Source: Labilithrix sp. (GTDB lineage Bacteria; Myxococcota_A; Polyangia; Polyangiales; Polyangiaceae). From it: a DNA stretch of 45,593 bases. Shown one piece after another: positions 7,999-17,083 of the stretch. Where the stretch lies: positions 1 through 45,593 of the forward strand of contig JAHBWC010000071.1 of the NCBI GenBank assembly GCA_019637225.1, read 5' to 3'. How positions within the stretch are numbered: position 1 is the stretch's first letter; every line of letters starts with the position of its first letter. Under the pieces are notes generated by a model. That model saw only the letters and a list, made by a program, of their open reading frames with translations, was not told where the DNA came from and did not search any database. The translations under genes were made by a program, and so were the position numbers.

Positions 7999-10989
7999 GT
8001 GGAGCGGCGCGGTGAACGCGGGAAGTGGTGCGGAGCGCTCGCGTGGGCGCTCGCTGCCGTCGTGATCGGCTCGGGCGCGAAGGGCTGCAGCGCGCGTGAG
8101 GGCTGCCTCTCCGGAGACGACGGCGTGTGTCGCCCGGCGGCGGCGTGCGCCAAGCTGACGTTCCCGACGTGCGCCGACGGTCGGGTCGAGATCCGACGGC
8201 TCGCGAGCGGCTCCGAGAGGAGCGCCGGTCTCGACGCTGCCGCGGCGCGCGGCGACGTCGTCCTCGCGAACGATCGCGTTCGCCTCGTGCTCGACGCGAT
8301 CGACGCCCCGCACGCGCTCGCTCCGACGGGGGGCAACGTGATCGATCTGACGCCGTCCTCGGCCGCGAACGGCGAGGACGGCTTGAACCTGCTCTACCAG
8401 GCCGTCGGTATCCTCCCGCGCGACGCCGTCGCGTACCGGACGATCGAGCTCGAGGACAGGGCGCCCGATCATGTCGCCGCGGTCCTGCGCGGGACGCTCG
8501 ACGGACGGCCCGAAGTCCACGTCGTCACGCGCTACGAGCTTCGCGCCTGCGAGCCCGGCGTCCGCGTCCGCACGGAGCTCTTTCACGGCGGGCGCGATCC
8601 CGACACGTTCCTCCTCTGCGACGCCGCCTTCTGGGGCGGCCGCGAGGCGAACCCGTTCACGCCGCTGCGCGGACGAGGCTTCTCCCATCCGGAGCTCGAC
8701 CTCGAGAAGCTCGGCGACGCGATCGCGCGTGAGCCCTTCTTCGCGACCCAGCCGCAGGCGGACAGCGAGGCGGCGTACGCGCTCGTTCCTTGCGATCGCA
8801 GGGAGGTCGAGGCGTTCCACAGCGACTTCGTCAGCGCCAGCGGAGCCGCGCGCGCCGTGGTGCTGCCGGGCGACGGCATCGCGTTCGAGCGCTTCATCGC
8901 CGCCGCCCCCGGCCCCGGGCTCGGCGGCGCCGTCGACATCGCGCTCCAGGCTCGCCAGTCGATGTTCGGCGAGGCGAGCGTGCTCGTGCGCGGTCGCGTG
9001 GTGGCGAGCGACGGCGGTCCGATCGATGGCGGTCAGCGTCACGCCACCGTCCTCTTCTACGAGCCCGCGCCGGGCGCCGATCCCGACGCCGTCGCGGCGC
9101 GCCGCCCGTGGAACGCGATCGTGCCCGCGGACGACGGCACCTTCTCCGTCCGCCTGCCGGCGGGGCGCGCGTTCCGGACCGAGGTCTCGGTCCTCGGACG
9201 CCCGATCCCCGAGCACGCCGCGCTGGCCACGGGCGACGCGGACGCGACGATCGCGGACATCGTCGTGCCGCGCGCAGGCGTGATCGACGTCACCGTGAAG
9301 GACGGCGCCGGCGCGCCCGTCCTCGCGGAGGTCGTGCTCACGCCCGTCGACGGCGCCGATCCGGTCCTGACACGAGGCTCGCTCTTCGGCGCGTCCCTCG
9401 AGGAGCACTGCGCTCCGTGGCTCGGACCGGCGCACGGCGGCTCGCCCGCGTGCAATCGCGTGCTCGTCGAGCCGGACGGAACGGCCGGCTTCGCCGCTCC
9501 GGTCGGGACGTACTGGGCGTATGCGACGCGTGGGCCCTTCGCCACGCTCGCGCGCGAGCGCGTCGAGGTGAGGCCGGGTGAGCGCGTCGCGCTCGCGCTC
9601 GTGGTCGACGCGCTCCCCGAGCTCCTCCCCGACGGCGCCCTCAGCGCCGACTTCCACGTCCACGGCGGCGCCAGCTTCGACAGCAGCCTCCCGGATCGCG
9701 ACCGGGCGCGCACGTTCGTCGCCGAGAGCGTCGACGTGATCGCCGCCACCGATCACGACGTCGTCACGAGCTACGAGCGAGCGCTGCGCGAGCTCGGCAT
9801 CGCCGATCGCGTGGTCGTCATGCCGGGCGTCGAGACCACCGGGCAGATCCTCTTCTACGAGCCGCCCGGCGGCGGGATCATCCCGCGCGTCGTCGGTCAC
9901 TACAACTTCTGGCCGCTGCGGTTCGATCCCGATCTGCCGCGGAACGGCGCGCCGTGGGACGAGCGGCTCGAGCCGGGCGCGCTCTTCGACCGCGTCGCCG
10001 AGCTCATGCACGAGCGCGGCGTCACGCAGATGAACCACCCGTTCGCGGCGAGCACGTTCGGCCGCGACGAGGGCTTCCTCTCGGCGATCGGCTACGACCC
10101 GCGCCGCGTGATCGGAGCGTCTCCGCCGCCGGGTACCGTGGAGGGCCAGCTCACGAAGCGCCCGCTCGGAGGCCGAAGCGCGCTCGACTTCGACACCCAG
10201 GAGGTGATGAACGGCACGAGCACGCTGCAGTTTCATCGCTATCGCGTCGCGTGGCACGGCTTCCTGTCGCAGGGCATCCTCCGCGCCGGCACCGCCAACA
10301 GCGACTCGCACACGCTCGCGACCGAGGTGCTCGGCTACCCGCGCAACATCGTGTTCGGCGGTCACGCGCTCGCGTCGTTCGACCGCCAGCGCTTCAACGC
10401 CGACGTCCGCGCGGGGCGGATGCTCGGCACGAACGGCCCGGTGATCGTCGCCACGATCGACGGACGCGGCGCGTCGCTCGAGCCGTTCGCGCCCACGTCG
10501 GCCGCGGAGCTCTCGCTCGAGGTGCGGGCGGCTCCGTGGATACCGGTCGAGGAGATCCGCGTGATCGTGAACGGCACGATCGTGCGGACGATCGGAGGCG
10601 CCGCGATCGCGCGGCCGGCCGATCCGTTCGGCCGGGAAGGGCTGGTTCGCTACCGCGGCGCGCTCCGCCTCGCCGACCTCCTCGCGGCGGTCCCTGCCGA
10701 CGATGACGCGTGGATCGTCGTCGAAGCCGGGCTCCCGCTCTGGCTCGCGGCCGATCTCGACGACGACGGGCTGCCCGACACGACCGACAACGATCGCAAC
10801 GGCGTCGTCGACGAGCGCGATCGCCGTGGGGTCCAGAAGGAGGACTGGTACGCCGAGCCGCCGCGTCCGCGTGAGTCGGAGGCACGCTTCCATGCCTGGG
10901 CCGTGGCGTACGGGCACTGGAGCACGGCCTTCACCAATCCGTTCCTCGTCGATCGCCGCGGTGACGGCTGGACGGCGCCGCGACGATGA
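7999..10989 (+). CDS. Large exported PHP / CehA-McbA-like metallohydrolase
   Basis: 996 residues from a GTG start. A hydrophobic N-terminal segment (about 11-29) ends GAKGC, so it is secreted or perhaps a lipoprotein with a poor lipobox. Residues 50-330 are a beta-rich region of unknown fold and about 335-540 contain carboxypeptidase-regulatory-like repeats (VVASDGGPI.., VTVKDGAGAPV..). The PHP-type domain starts at about 548: DFHVHGG (His553, His555), ATDHD (Asp585-Asp587), VETTG (Glu612), NHPF (His680) and NSDSH (Asp769, His771), a full set of PHP/CehA metal ligands. A Ca-binding type stretch (DLDDDGLPDTTDNDRNG) lies near 915-935. Likely a periplasmic or surface phosphoesterase or amidohydrolase; substrate unknown. 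Its TGA overlaps the next gene's ATG. Confidence 0.85.
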   Translation: MERRGERGKWCGALAWALAAVVIGSGAKGCSAREGCLSGDDGVCRPAAACAKLTFPTCADGRVEIRRLASGSERSAGLDAAAARGDVVLANDRVRLVLDAIDAPHALAPTGGNVIDLTPSSAANGEDGLNLLYQAVGILPRDAVAYRTIELEDRAPDHVAAVLRGTLDGRPEVHVVTRYELRACEPGVRVRTELFHGGRDPDTFLLCDAAFWGGREANPFTPLRGRGFSHPELDLEKLGDAIAREPFFATQPQADSEAAYALVPCDRREVEAFHSDFVSASGAARAVVLPGDGIAFERFIAAAPGPGLGGAVDIALQARQSMFGEASVLVRGRVVASDGGPIDGGQRHATVLFYEPAPGADPDAVAARRPWNAIVPADDGTFSVRLPAGRAFRTEVSVLGRPIPEHAALATGDADATIADIVVPRAGVIDVTVKDGAGAPVLAEVVLTPVDGADPVLTRGSLFGASLEEHCAPWLGPAHGGSPACNRVLVEPDGTAGFAAPVGTYWAYATRGPFATLARERVEVRPGERVALALVVDALPELLPDGALSADFHVHGGASFDSSLPDRDRARTFVAESVDVIAATDHDVVTSYERALRELGIADRVVVMPGVETTGQILFYEPPGGGIIPRVVGHYNFWPLRFDPDLPRNGAPWDERLEPGALFDRVAELMHERGVTQMNHPFAASTFGRDEGFLSAIGYDPRRVIGASPPPGTVEGQLTKRPLGGRSALDFDTQEVMNGTSTLQFHRYRVAWHGFLSQGILRAGTANSDSHTLATEVLGYPRNIVFGGHALASFDRQRFNADVRAGRMLGTNGPVIVATIDGRGASLEPFAPTSAAELSLEVRAAPWIPVEEIRVIVNGTIVRTIGGAAIARPADPFGREGLVRYRGALRLADLLAAVPADDDAWIVVEAGLPLWLAADLDDDGLPDTTDNDRNGVVDERDRRGVQKEDWYAEPPRPRESEARFHAWAVAYGHWSTAFTNPFLVDRRGDGWTAPRR

Positions 10990-11837
10990 GGCGCGCGCTC
11001 CTCGTCCGCCGCGGGCTCGCGCTCGTCGCCGCGCAGGCGCTCGCGCTCGTCGCCGCGCCGGCGCTCGCGTGCGATGCGCCGCCTGCGACGCGCCCCGCTG
11101 CAGCGGGCACGCCCGTGCGCGTCCCGCTCGGCCCCGGCGATCTCGGTGTCCTGCCCGAAGCGTGCGAGGCGACCGAGGCTTCGCTCGAGACGCGCGCCGC
11201 CGTCCTCGTCGCGACGTCGGATCTCTACGGCTCGCTCCAGGCCGGCGTCGGCGTGCGCGGCCGCGCGGTGGTCGCCGAGCGCACGTGGATCTCGCTCTGG
11301 GCGCCTTCGCTCGAGTACCGCTTCGTCGCGAACGCGACCGTCGAGGCCGACCGGGCGAGCCTCGGCGGCGGCGTCGTCGGCGCGCACCATCGGATCGCGC
11401 TCGGCGAGCACGCCTCCGTCGCGCCGTTCGCGCGGCTCCTCTTGCCGACCGAGACCGGCTTCGCGCGCGCCTCGCGCTGGGGCGGCGAGCACGGCGCCGC
11501 GGCGACGGCGCGTCTCCAAGAGCGCGTCGAGATCGTCGGCGGCTTCGCGTTCACGCTGGTGTCCGTCGTCAACGGCGGCCGCGCGCTCTCCGTCCTCTCC
11601 GAGACGCTCTCGGCCGACGTCGTCTACCGCCCCTGGCGCGCCTTCGGGATCGCCGGGGGAGCCGCGGCGCGGTTCGCGCTCGCCGGAGCGCGACCGTTCG
11701 AGTCGTTCGATCCGCGCGTGGCGCTGCGCTTCTACCCCGTGCGTGGACTCTTCGTCGTCCTCGGCGGGGCGCTCCCTCTCGGCGGACGAGACCGCACCGA
11801 CCTGGGGCTCGCCCTCTCCATCGGCTGGCAACGCTGA
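10986..11837 (+). CDS. Exported protein, probable outer-membrane beta-barrel
   Basis: 283 residues with a Sec signal peptide (cleavage about LALVAAPALA-C). The mature part has alternating hydrophobic strands (VLVATSDLYGSLQAGVGVRG, WISLWAPSLEYRFV, GGVVGAHHRIALG, LFVVLGGALPLGG) and ends in GLALSIGWQR, consistent with a small barrel of about 8-10 strands. The ATG overlaps the stop of the large metallohydrolase gene (ATGA, 10986-10989), so the two are probably translated together; a role in exporting or seating that enzyme is possible but only inferred from position. No family recognised. Confidence 0.7.
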   Translation: MRRALLVRRGLALVAAQALALVAAPALACDAPPATRPAAAGTPVRVPLGPGDLGVLPEACEATEASLETRAAVLVATSDLYGSLQAGVGVRGRAVVAERTWISLWAPSLEYRFVANATVEADRASLGGGVVGAHHRIALGEHASVAPFARLLLPTETGFARASRWGGEHGAAATARLQERVEIVGGFAFTLVSVVNGGRALSVLSETLSADVVYRPWRAFGIAGGAAARFALAGARPFESFDPRVALRFYPVRGLFVVLGGALPLGGRDRTDLGLALSIGWQR

Positions 11838-11904
11838 GCCGAAGGCGGGGAGGCCCGCGGCCCGCGTGTCGCCGTCGAGGGCCCGCCCACGCGTCCGCCC
11901 GGTC

Positions 11905-11933
11905 TTGACCCCGCCGCGACTTGCCCGCATAGT
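11905..11933 (+). promoter_or_regulatory. Sigma-70-like promoter for the polyprenyl synthase operon
   Basis: TTGACC (11905-11910) and CATAGT (11928-11933) are separated by exactly 17 bases, 85 bases upstream of the start at 12019. Five of six and four of six consensus matches. The following stretch to 12018 is the most AT-rich of this region, as expected for a promoter and leader. No strong terminator is visible for the preceding gene. Confidence 0.45.
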
Positions 11934-12018
11934 TCGTTCAAATGTTTTTGAAAGTTCCGTGACGACTGAGCAGGTGCTCGATTGATCAGGAATTTCAAGC
12001 CATAACGACCGGCAATCC

Positions 12019-13062
12019 ATGACGTTGGCGACCGCCCTCCCTGTCCTTCAAGAGACCGCGGCCCCCGAGCGCGTCGGCGAGCTTCCGGCTGCCCGCGTCG
12101 CCGACGTCCGGGCGCTGGTCGCGCGGGAGATGGGCGAGATCGAGGAGCTCGTTCGCGGGCGCATCGCCGAGGGCGTGTCGCCGGGCGCGGAGTCGGCGCA
12201 GCATCTCTTCGATGCGGGCGGCAAGCGCGTGCGTCCGCTCGGTCTGCTCCTGGCGGCGGCGTGCTTCGGCGCGATCGACGCGCGGGCGCGCGACCTCGGC
12301 GCGGCGGCGGAGCTCGTGCACATGGCGACGCTCCTTCACGACGACGTCATCGACGACGGCGATCAGCGGCGCGGCCGGCCCACCTCGCGCCGCGTCTGGG
12401 GCAACGCGGTCAGCGTCCTCGCCGGCGACATGCTCCTCGTCGAAGCGCTCCGGCTCGCGAGCGCCGGCGCGGGCTCGAGCGACACCGCGACGTGGACCGA
12501 GCTCGTCGCGACGCTCGGACGGCTCGTCGACGGCGAGATCATCCAGCTCCGCGGCAGGCTCGCGGTCTCTCTCGACGAGGCGACGTACTTCGAGATCGTC
12601 CGCGGCAAGACGGCGTCGCTCTTCGAGTGGGCGCTCCGCGCGGGCGCGCGCACGGGCGGCGCGAGCGCGGCCTCCGTCGACGCGCTCGGACGTTTCGGCG
12701 GCGCGATCGGCGTCGCGTTCCAGCTCGTCGACGATCTCCTCGACTACGACGGCGACGCGGCCGCCACGGGCAAGACGCTCTTCGCGGACCTCGCCGAAGG
12801 CAAGGTGACGCTGCCGTTGATCCGCGCCGCCTCCGGCGGCGCGCCGGTCGACGCGCTCGTCGCGCGCGTGCGCGAGGGCGACGAGGCCGCGGCGCGCGAG
12901 CTCGGTCGCGTCGTGCGTGAGTCGGGGGCGTGCGAGCGCGTTCGGCAGCTCGCTCGCGGCGAGACCGATCGCGCGCTCGCCGAGCTCGCCATCGTGCCGC
13001 GCTGTCCGGCCCGCGAAGCGCTCGCGGACGTCGCACGCGGCCTCGCCGCGCGCGTCTCGTGA
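12019..13062 (+). CDS. Polyprenyl diphosphate synthase, long-chain type
   Basis: 347 residues of a trans-isoprenyl diphosphate synthase. GGKRVRP is at 67-73, the first Asp-rich motif LLHDDVIDD has Asp108, Asp109 and Asp112, followed by RRG; GKTASLF is at 196-202 and the second motif QLVDDLLDY has Asp238, Asp239 and Asp242. The residue five before the first motif is Ala103, small as in octaprenyl synthases, so a long chain (C35-C50) is expected. Likely role: side chain of the respiratory quinone, probably menaquinone in such an organism (inference). The stop overlaps the start of the regulator gene (GTGA). Confidence 0.9.
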   Translation: MTLATALPVLQETAAPERVGELPAARVADVRALVAREMGEIEELVRGRIAEGVSPGAESAQHLFDAGGKRVRPLGLLLAAACFGAIDARARDLGAAAELVHMATLLHDDVIDDGDQRRGRPTSRRVWGNAVSVLAGDMLLVEALRLASAGAGSSDTATWTELVATLGRLVDGEIIQLRGRLAVSLDEATYFEIVRGKTASLFEWALRAGARTGGASAASVDALGRFGGAIGVAFQLVDDLLDYDGDAAATGKTLFADLAEGKVTLPLIRAASGGAPVDALVARVREGDEAAARELGRVVRESGACERVRQLARGETDRALAELAIVPRCPAREALADVARGLAARVS

Positions 13063-13727
13063 GCGGCGCGACGCCGCCCCCCGGGGCAGGCGAGGGCGAC
13101 GGCGCGCGCGACGCCTTGCGCGAGCGGTCCGATCCGGCCTACACCGGTGGCGAGACCGACGCCGTGGGCAAGGAGAAGCACACGTTATGGCCCAGCGAAG
13201 CGGCGGTGAGCGACGTGGTCGGTCGCCTCATCGAGTTCTGGGGCTTCAAGCGCAACATGGGGCGCATCTGGTCGGTGCTCTACCTCTCTCCCGAGCCGCT
13301 CAGCGCCGAGGATCTGCGGCAGGCGCTGAAGCTCTCGAGCGGCGCGGTCAGCATGACGCTGAACGAGCTCGCGCGCTGGGGGGTCGTCCGGAAGGTCTGG
13401 GTGCAGGGTGAGCGCAAGGACTTCTACGCCGCGGAGGTGCAGCTTTGGCGGATGATCTCCCGCGTCTTCAGCGAGCGCGAGAGGACCGAGATCGTGATGG
13501 CCATCGAGTCGTTCGAGGAGGCGCTCGCGGAGGTCTCGAAGCTGCGTCATTCGACGGATCCGAAGACACGCGCGCGCGCCGAGCTGCAGCACGAGCGCAT
13601 CAAGCAGCTCCTCGAGCTCGCCCGCCTCGGCAAGCGCCTCGTCGAGACGCTGCTGGCGACGGCCAAGATCGACGCCGAGCCGCTCGTGCGCTTTCTCCTG
13701 CGTCAGGCGCCGCCCTCCAACGACTGA
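13059..13727 (+). CDS. GbsR/MarR-type transcriptional regulator
   Basis: 222 residues from a GTG at 13059, which overlaps the upstream TGA (GTGA, 13059-13062). The first 40 residues are flexible. Residues 45-125 form the winged helix: LYLSPEPLSAEDLRQALKLS, the recognition helix SSGAVSMTLNELARWGVV (about 93-110), and a wing with VRKVWVQGERKDFY. The family match is GbsR (PF12802-like), including the phrase on building a repressor wing after GVVRKV. A long C-terminal helical region (130-205) probably dimerises. Its target is unknown; the tight overlaps suggest autoregulation of this operon or the downstream outer-membrane protein (inference). Confidence 0.9.
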   Translation: MSGATPPPGAGEGDGARDALRERSDPAYTGGETDAVGKEKHTLWPSEAAVSDVVGRLIEFWGFKRNMGRIWSVLYLSPEPLSAEDLRQALKLSSGAVSMTLNELARWGVVRKVWVQGERKDFYAAEVQLWRMISRVFSERERTEIVMAIESFEEALAEVSKLRHSTDPKTRARAELQHERIKQLLELARLGKRLVETLLATAKIDAEPLVRFLLRQAPPSND

Positions 13728-15244
13728 GGCCGCTCGCGCTCGCGGCGCTCGTCGCGACCGCCTCGCTGCCGCGCACGGCGAAGGCGCAGGACGCGCCGCC
13801 GATCGAGCGAAACGACTACGCGCTCGAGCTGTTCCAGGGCCCGCTGCTCGCGCCGGGGCGCATCACGGGCCTCGCCGGAGCGACGACGGCGACCGCGCAG
13901 TCGCTCGAGGGCGTCTACAACAACGCGGCGGCGCCCGCGGTGCGCGAGCCGCACAGCCTCGATCACTTCGAGTGGGAGCCGACCGCCGGGATCGCGTTCC
14001 CCGGCGCGTACGGCGGGACCGACTTCAACAACCGCGGCGAGAAGGGCATCGAGCAGCAGATCGAGCGAAACAAGCGCCTCGGTCTGGCGCGCCGCTCCAC
14101 CGTCGAGACGACCGATCGGTTCCTCTACCTCAACGCCGGGCTCTGGGGGCAGATCGGCAACGTCGGCATGACCGTGACGGCCGACATGCTCCGCTACGAC
14201 GTCGCGGGTCAGGCGAGCGCGCAACCCGGCCTCTCGGTCGGCCTCACGCGCGTCCACGCGGTCGGCGCCTACGGCTTTCTGAACAACCAGCTCTGCGTCG
14301 GCGCGGGCGTGCGGATGGCCTACGTCGACATCAACGAGGTCGGAGACGAGAGCGCGGGCGTCATCTCGATGTTCGGCGTCGGGCCCCAAGCGGGGCTGAT
14401 CGCGAAGCCCGAGGGGAAGCCCTGGCGCGTCGGTCTCACCGCGCGGGCGCCGGTCTCCGCGAGCTCGTTCAACCTCGCGAACCTGATCCGCGAGGAGCAG
14501 GCGAGCGGCGCGGTGATCCGCCGCGCGGGGCCGGCGTTCATCGTCCCCGATCGGATCGTGCAGCCGTGGGAGGTCGAAGCGGGCGTCGCCTATCAGCTCG
14601 GCCCGCGACCGCTGAACCCGCAGTGGATCGACCCGATCGAGCAGAAGCGCGAACGCGAGCGGATCGTCCGCGATCGGCGCGCCGCGCGCGTCGTCGCCCG
14701 GCAGAGGGAGATGGCGTCGATGCCGTCCACCACGCCGCGCGAGCGGAGCGCGCGCGCGCGGCGCGTGGCTCAGATGGCGCGCGAGGAGGTCGCGGCGCGC
14801 GAGGCCGAGGACCTCGAGCTCGACGAAGCCGAGCGGCGTCTCCACGCGGAGCGGAAGGCGCGGTACCTCAACTGGCCGCGCGAGCACGTGCTGCTCCTCG
14901 CGAGCGTGCTCATGACCGGCGCGAGCTCGGAGGCGGTCGCGCTCGAGGGCTTCATCGATCAGCGGCGCGAGCTCGTCGGTTCCCGCGTCACGGTCGCGCC
15001 GCGCTTCGCGGTGGAGAGCGAGGCGGTGCCGAACCTCCTCAAGACGCGCGCGGGCGTCTACCTCGAACCGTCGCGCTTCCGCGACGGTACCCCGCGCCAG
15101 CACTTCACGCTCGGGTTCGACGTGCGCGTCCTCCAGTGGAGCGTCTTCGGGCTCTTTCCGGACCACCAGTGGCGCGTCAGCGCCTTCCTCGACGTCGCCG
15201 ACCGCTACCAGAACTTCGGCTTCGGCGTCGGGACCTGGCACTGA
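13724..15244 (+). CDS. FadL/PorV-like outer-membrane protein with probable CTG start
   Basis: 506 residues if started at CTG 13724, which overlaps the regulator's stop (CTGA, 13724-13727). This gives a neat signal peptide: (M)RPLALAALVATASLPRTAKA, then mature QDAPP. No in-frame ATG, GTG or TTG lies close upstream; the ATG at 13445 is inside the regulator gene and the frame between lacks coding character. The mature N-terminus has the FadL/PorV-type block ITGLAGATTATAQSLEGVYNNAAAP, followed by barrel strands to a terminal GFGVGTWH. Residues of about 306-381 are a very charged Arg/Glu/Ala-rich helical insertion, unusual within a barrel. Likely an outer-membrane channel for hydrophobic compounds or an export component; exact role unknown. 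Confidence 0.75.
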   Translation: MRPLALAALVATASLPRTAKAQDAPPIERNDYALELFQGPLLAPGRITGLAGATTATAQSLEGVYNNAAAPAVREPHSLDHFEWEPTAGIAFPGAYGGTDFNNRGEKGIEQQIERNKRLGLARRSTVETTDRFLYLNAGLWGQIGNVGMTVTADMLRYDVAGQASAQPGLSVGLTRVHAVGAYGFLNNQLCVGAGVRMAYVDINEVGDESAGVISMFGVGPQAGLIAKPEGKPWRVGLTARAPVSASSFNLANLIREEQASGAVIRRAGPAFIVPDRIVQPWEVEAGVAYQLGPRPLNPQWIDPIEQKRERERIVRDRRAARVVARQREMASMPSTTPRERSARARRVAQMAREEVAAREAEDLELDEAERRLHAERKARYLNWPREHVLLLASVLMTGASSEAVALEGFIDQRRELVGSRVTVAPRFAVESEAVPNLLKTRAGVYLEPSRFRDGTPRQHFTLGFDVRVLQWSVFGLFPDHQWRVSAFLDVADRYQNFGFGVGTWH

Positions 15245-15301
15245 CGCGCTCGCGCTTTGTTCTTCGTTCGAGCGAGGCGGGTGCGGTAACGTCGAGTCGC
15301 A

Positions 15302-16378
15302 GTGCATCGCGGCATGCAAGCACTCTCGCCGCGCGGCGGCCGGCGCGCGAAGCACTGCGGCGCGCTTGCCATCTGCGCTGCGCTCGCGCGGTTCTTCGTG
15401 GCAGGGGCGGCGTCGGCGGGCGAGCCGGCCGTGCCGATCCGGATCGACTACGCGGCGCCGGCGGCGTGTCCCGATCGCGAGGCGCTCTACGCGCACGTGA
15501 CGGCGCGCACTCGCCGCGCTCGTGTCGCCGAGCCGGACGAGGGAGCGCGCGAGCTCGTCGTTCGCGTCGACGAAGAAGGTGGCCGCTTTCACGGGCGTCT
15601 CGTCATCCCCGCATCGGTCGACGGAGCGCGCCGGGAGCGCGACGTGACGGACGCGAGCTGCGCCGACTTGATCGAGGCGCTCGGCTTTTTCGTCGCGTTG
15701 AGCGTGGATCCCGAGGCGTCCGCCGAGCCCACGGCGCCCCCCGCGCCGGACGAGGCTCCGGCGCCGCGGCTTCGTCAAGCGCCGGTCGCGCGCGGGTCGC
15801 GTTCACGCGCTTCGCGGCAGCCGTCCGCTGCGACCGTCGATCGTGCTCCTCCGTGGCGCGTGGGCGGAGGCACGGGCGCGATCCTCGCGAGCGGCGTCAC
15901 TCCGCAGGTCGTCGTCGGCAATCGCATCTTCCTCGAGGCGTGGCGCCCGCCGCCCGCGGGCTCGGTGATCGCGCCGCTCGTGTCGCTCGCCGCGGTCTCG
16001 ACGCTCTCGGGCGTCGAGACGACGGCGCTCGGAGGGCTGGCGCTGCGCTGGCAAGCGCTCGTCGGCGCCGTGTGCCCCGTGGCGTTGACGGAGATCGCGC
16101 TCCTCACGCTGCGGATGTGCTCCAACGTCGAGGTCGGGCGGCTCGTCGGCGGGGGCGTCGGCATCCGGAACCCTCGCCAGGCCGACGCGCTCCTCGTCAC
16201 GGTCGGGCTCGCGGGGCGCGCGGAGCTGGCGATGTCGTCGATGTTTTCCCTCGGGCTCGAGGTCGGCGCGGCGAGCCCGATGCTGCGCCCGCGCTTCAGC
16301 TACAGCTCCCGCGTCGTCGCGTTCGACACCGCGGCTGTCGGCGCGCGCGTCGCGCTCGCGCTCGCGGTTCGGTTCTGA
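15302..16378 (+). CDS. Exported protein of unknown function
   Basis: 358 residues from GTG 15302 (ATG at 15314 is an equal alternative). A Sec signal peptide ends at about AAGAASAGEP. Residues 45-145 form a folded domain beginning RIDYAAPAACPDREALYAHV and including LVVRVDEEGGRFHGRL and DVTDASCADLIEALGFFVAL, with two Cys that could pair; this pattern is frequent in myxobacterial exported proteins next to barrels (recollection, not searched). A Pro/Ala/Arg linker (145-180) is followed by a beta-rich C-terminal half ending in VGARVALALAVRF, which looks like an outer-membrane barrel. Follows the FadL-like gene by 57 bases. Confidence 0.75.
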   Translation: MHRGMQALSPRGGRRAKHCGALAICAALARFFVAGAASAGEPAVPIRIDYAAPAACPDREALYAHVTARTRRARVAEPDEGARELVVRVDEEGGRFHGRLVIPASVDGARRERDVTDASCADLIEALGFFVALSVDPEASAEPTAPPAPDEAPAPRLRQAPVARGSRSRASRQPSAATVDRAPPWRVGGGTGAILASGVTPQVVVGNRIFLEAWRPPPAGSVIAPLVSLAAVSTLSGVETTALGGLALRWQALVGAVCPVALTEIALLTLRMCSNVEVGRLVGGGVGIRNPRQADALLVTVGLAGRAELAMSSMFSLGLEVGAASPMLRPRFSYSSRVVAFDTAAVGARVALALAVRF

Positions 16379-16501
16379 GCACGCGCTTCCACCGACCGTT
16401 CGCGCTTCGACGTGTGTGAGCGCGTGCGATGTTCCGATAGCTGGCGCTAAATTTCGAGCTCGAGTGATCGTCGAGCGCACGTCGCGGCGATTGCCCGAGA
16501 T

Positions 16502-17080
16502 GTGGCGGTCGCACTACACACCGACGTTCTGCCGCCGGCGTCACGGACCTATCCGATCGCACCGACCGATCGTTTGGCGCGTCTCTTCGAGGAGCACGCG
16601 GCGTTCGTCGCGCGCTCGCTTCGCCGCCTCGGCGTCCTCGATCGCGACGTCGACGACGGTCTGCAGGAGGTCTTCCTCATCGCTCAATCGAAGCTCGACG
16701 CGATCGAGGCCGGCAAGGAGCGCTCGTTCCTCTTCGGCATCGCTCGTCGCCGCGCTTCCTCGCTGAGGCGCTCGGTCGACCGCGCGTCGCGCCGCGACAT
16801 GCGGTCGCTCGAAGAGCAGGAGGTCGAGGCTCCGCACGAGAGCGAGAAGCTCACCGAAGAGGAGCACGCGCGCGCGATGCTCGACGAGGTCCTCGACGCG
16901 CTCCCGCTCGATCTCCGCACCGTCCTCGTCCTGCACGAGCTCGAGGAGATCGAGACCGCGGAGATCGCCGAGTTGCTCGGGATCCCCGTCGGCACCGTCG
17001 CGTCGCGACTCCGACGCGCCCGAGAGAAGTTCGAGATTGAAGCCGATCGCATGCGAGCGCGACTCGCGGCCGAGGATTGA
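16502..17080 (+). CDS. ECF RNA polymerase sigma factor
   Basis: 192 residues from GTG 16502. Region 2 spans about 25-95 (LARLFEEHAAFVARSLRRLGV, DVDDGLQEVFLIAQSKL, SFLFGIARRRASSLRR) and region 4 about 120-185 (LDALPLDLRTVLVLHELEEIETAEIAELL, GIPVGTVASRLRRAREKFE). There is no region 1 or 3, so it is the ECF type. Three bases separate it from the next gene, which encodes a single-pass membrane protein in the position of an anti-sigma factor. It probably drives this operon of surface lipoproteins, perhaps from a site in the 123-base gap upstream, where I cannot name a promoter. Confidence 0.93.
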   Translation: MAVALHTDVLPPASRTYPIAPTDRLARLFEEHAAFVARSLRRLGVLDRDVDDGLQEVFLIAQSKLDAIEAGKERSFLFGIARRRASSLRRSVDRASRRDMRSLEEQEVEAPHESEKLTEEEHARAMLDEVLDALPLDLRTVLVLHELEEIETAEIAELLGIPVGTVASRLRRAREKFEIEADRMRARLAAED

Positions 17081-17083
17081 GCG

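Noticed and set aside
7627..10917. A 1096-codon open frame on the minus strand
   Set aside because: It is antisense to the oxidoreductase and the PHP-type hydrolase, is rich in Arg/Glu/Asp/Ala without any recognisable motif, and results from strong GC3 bias on the coding strand.
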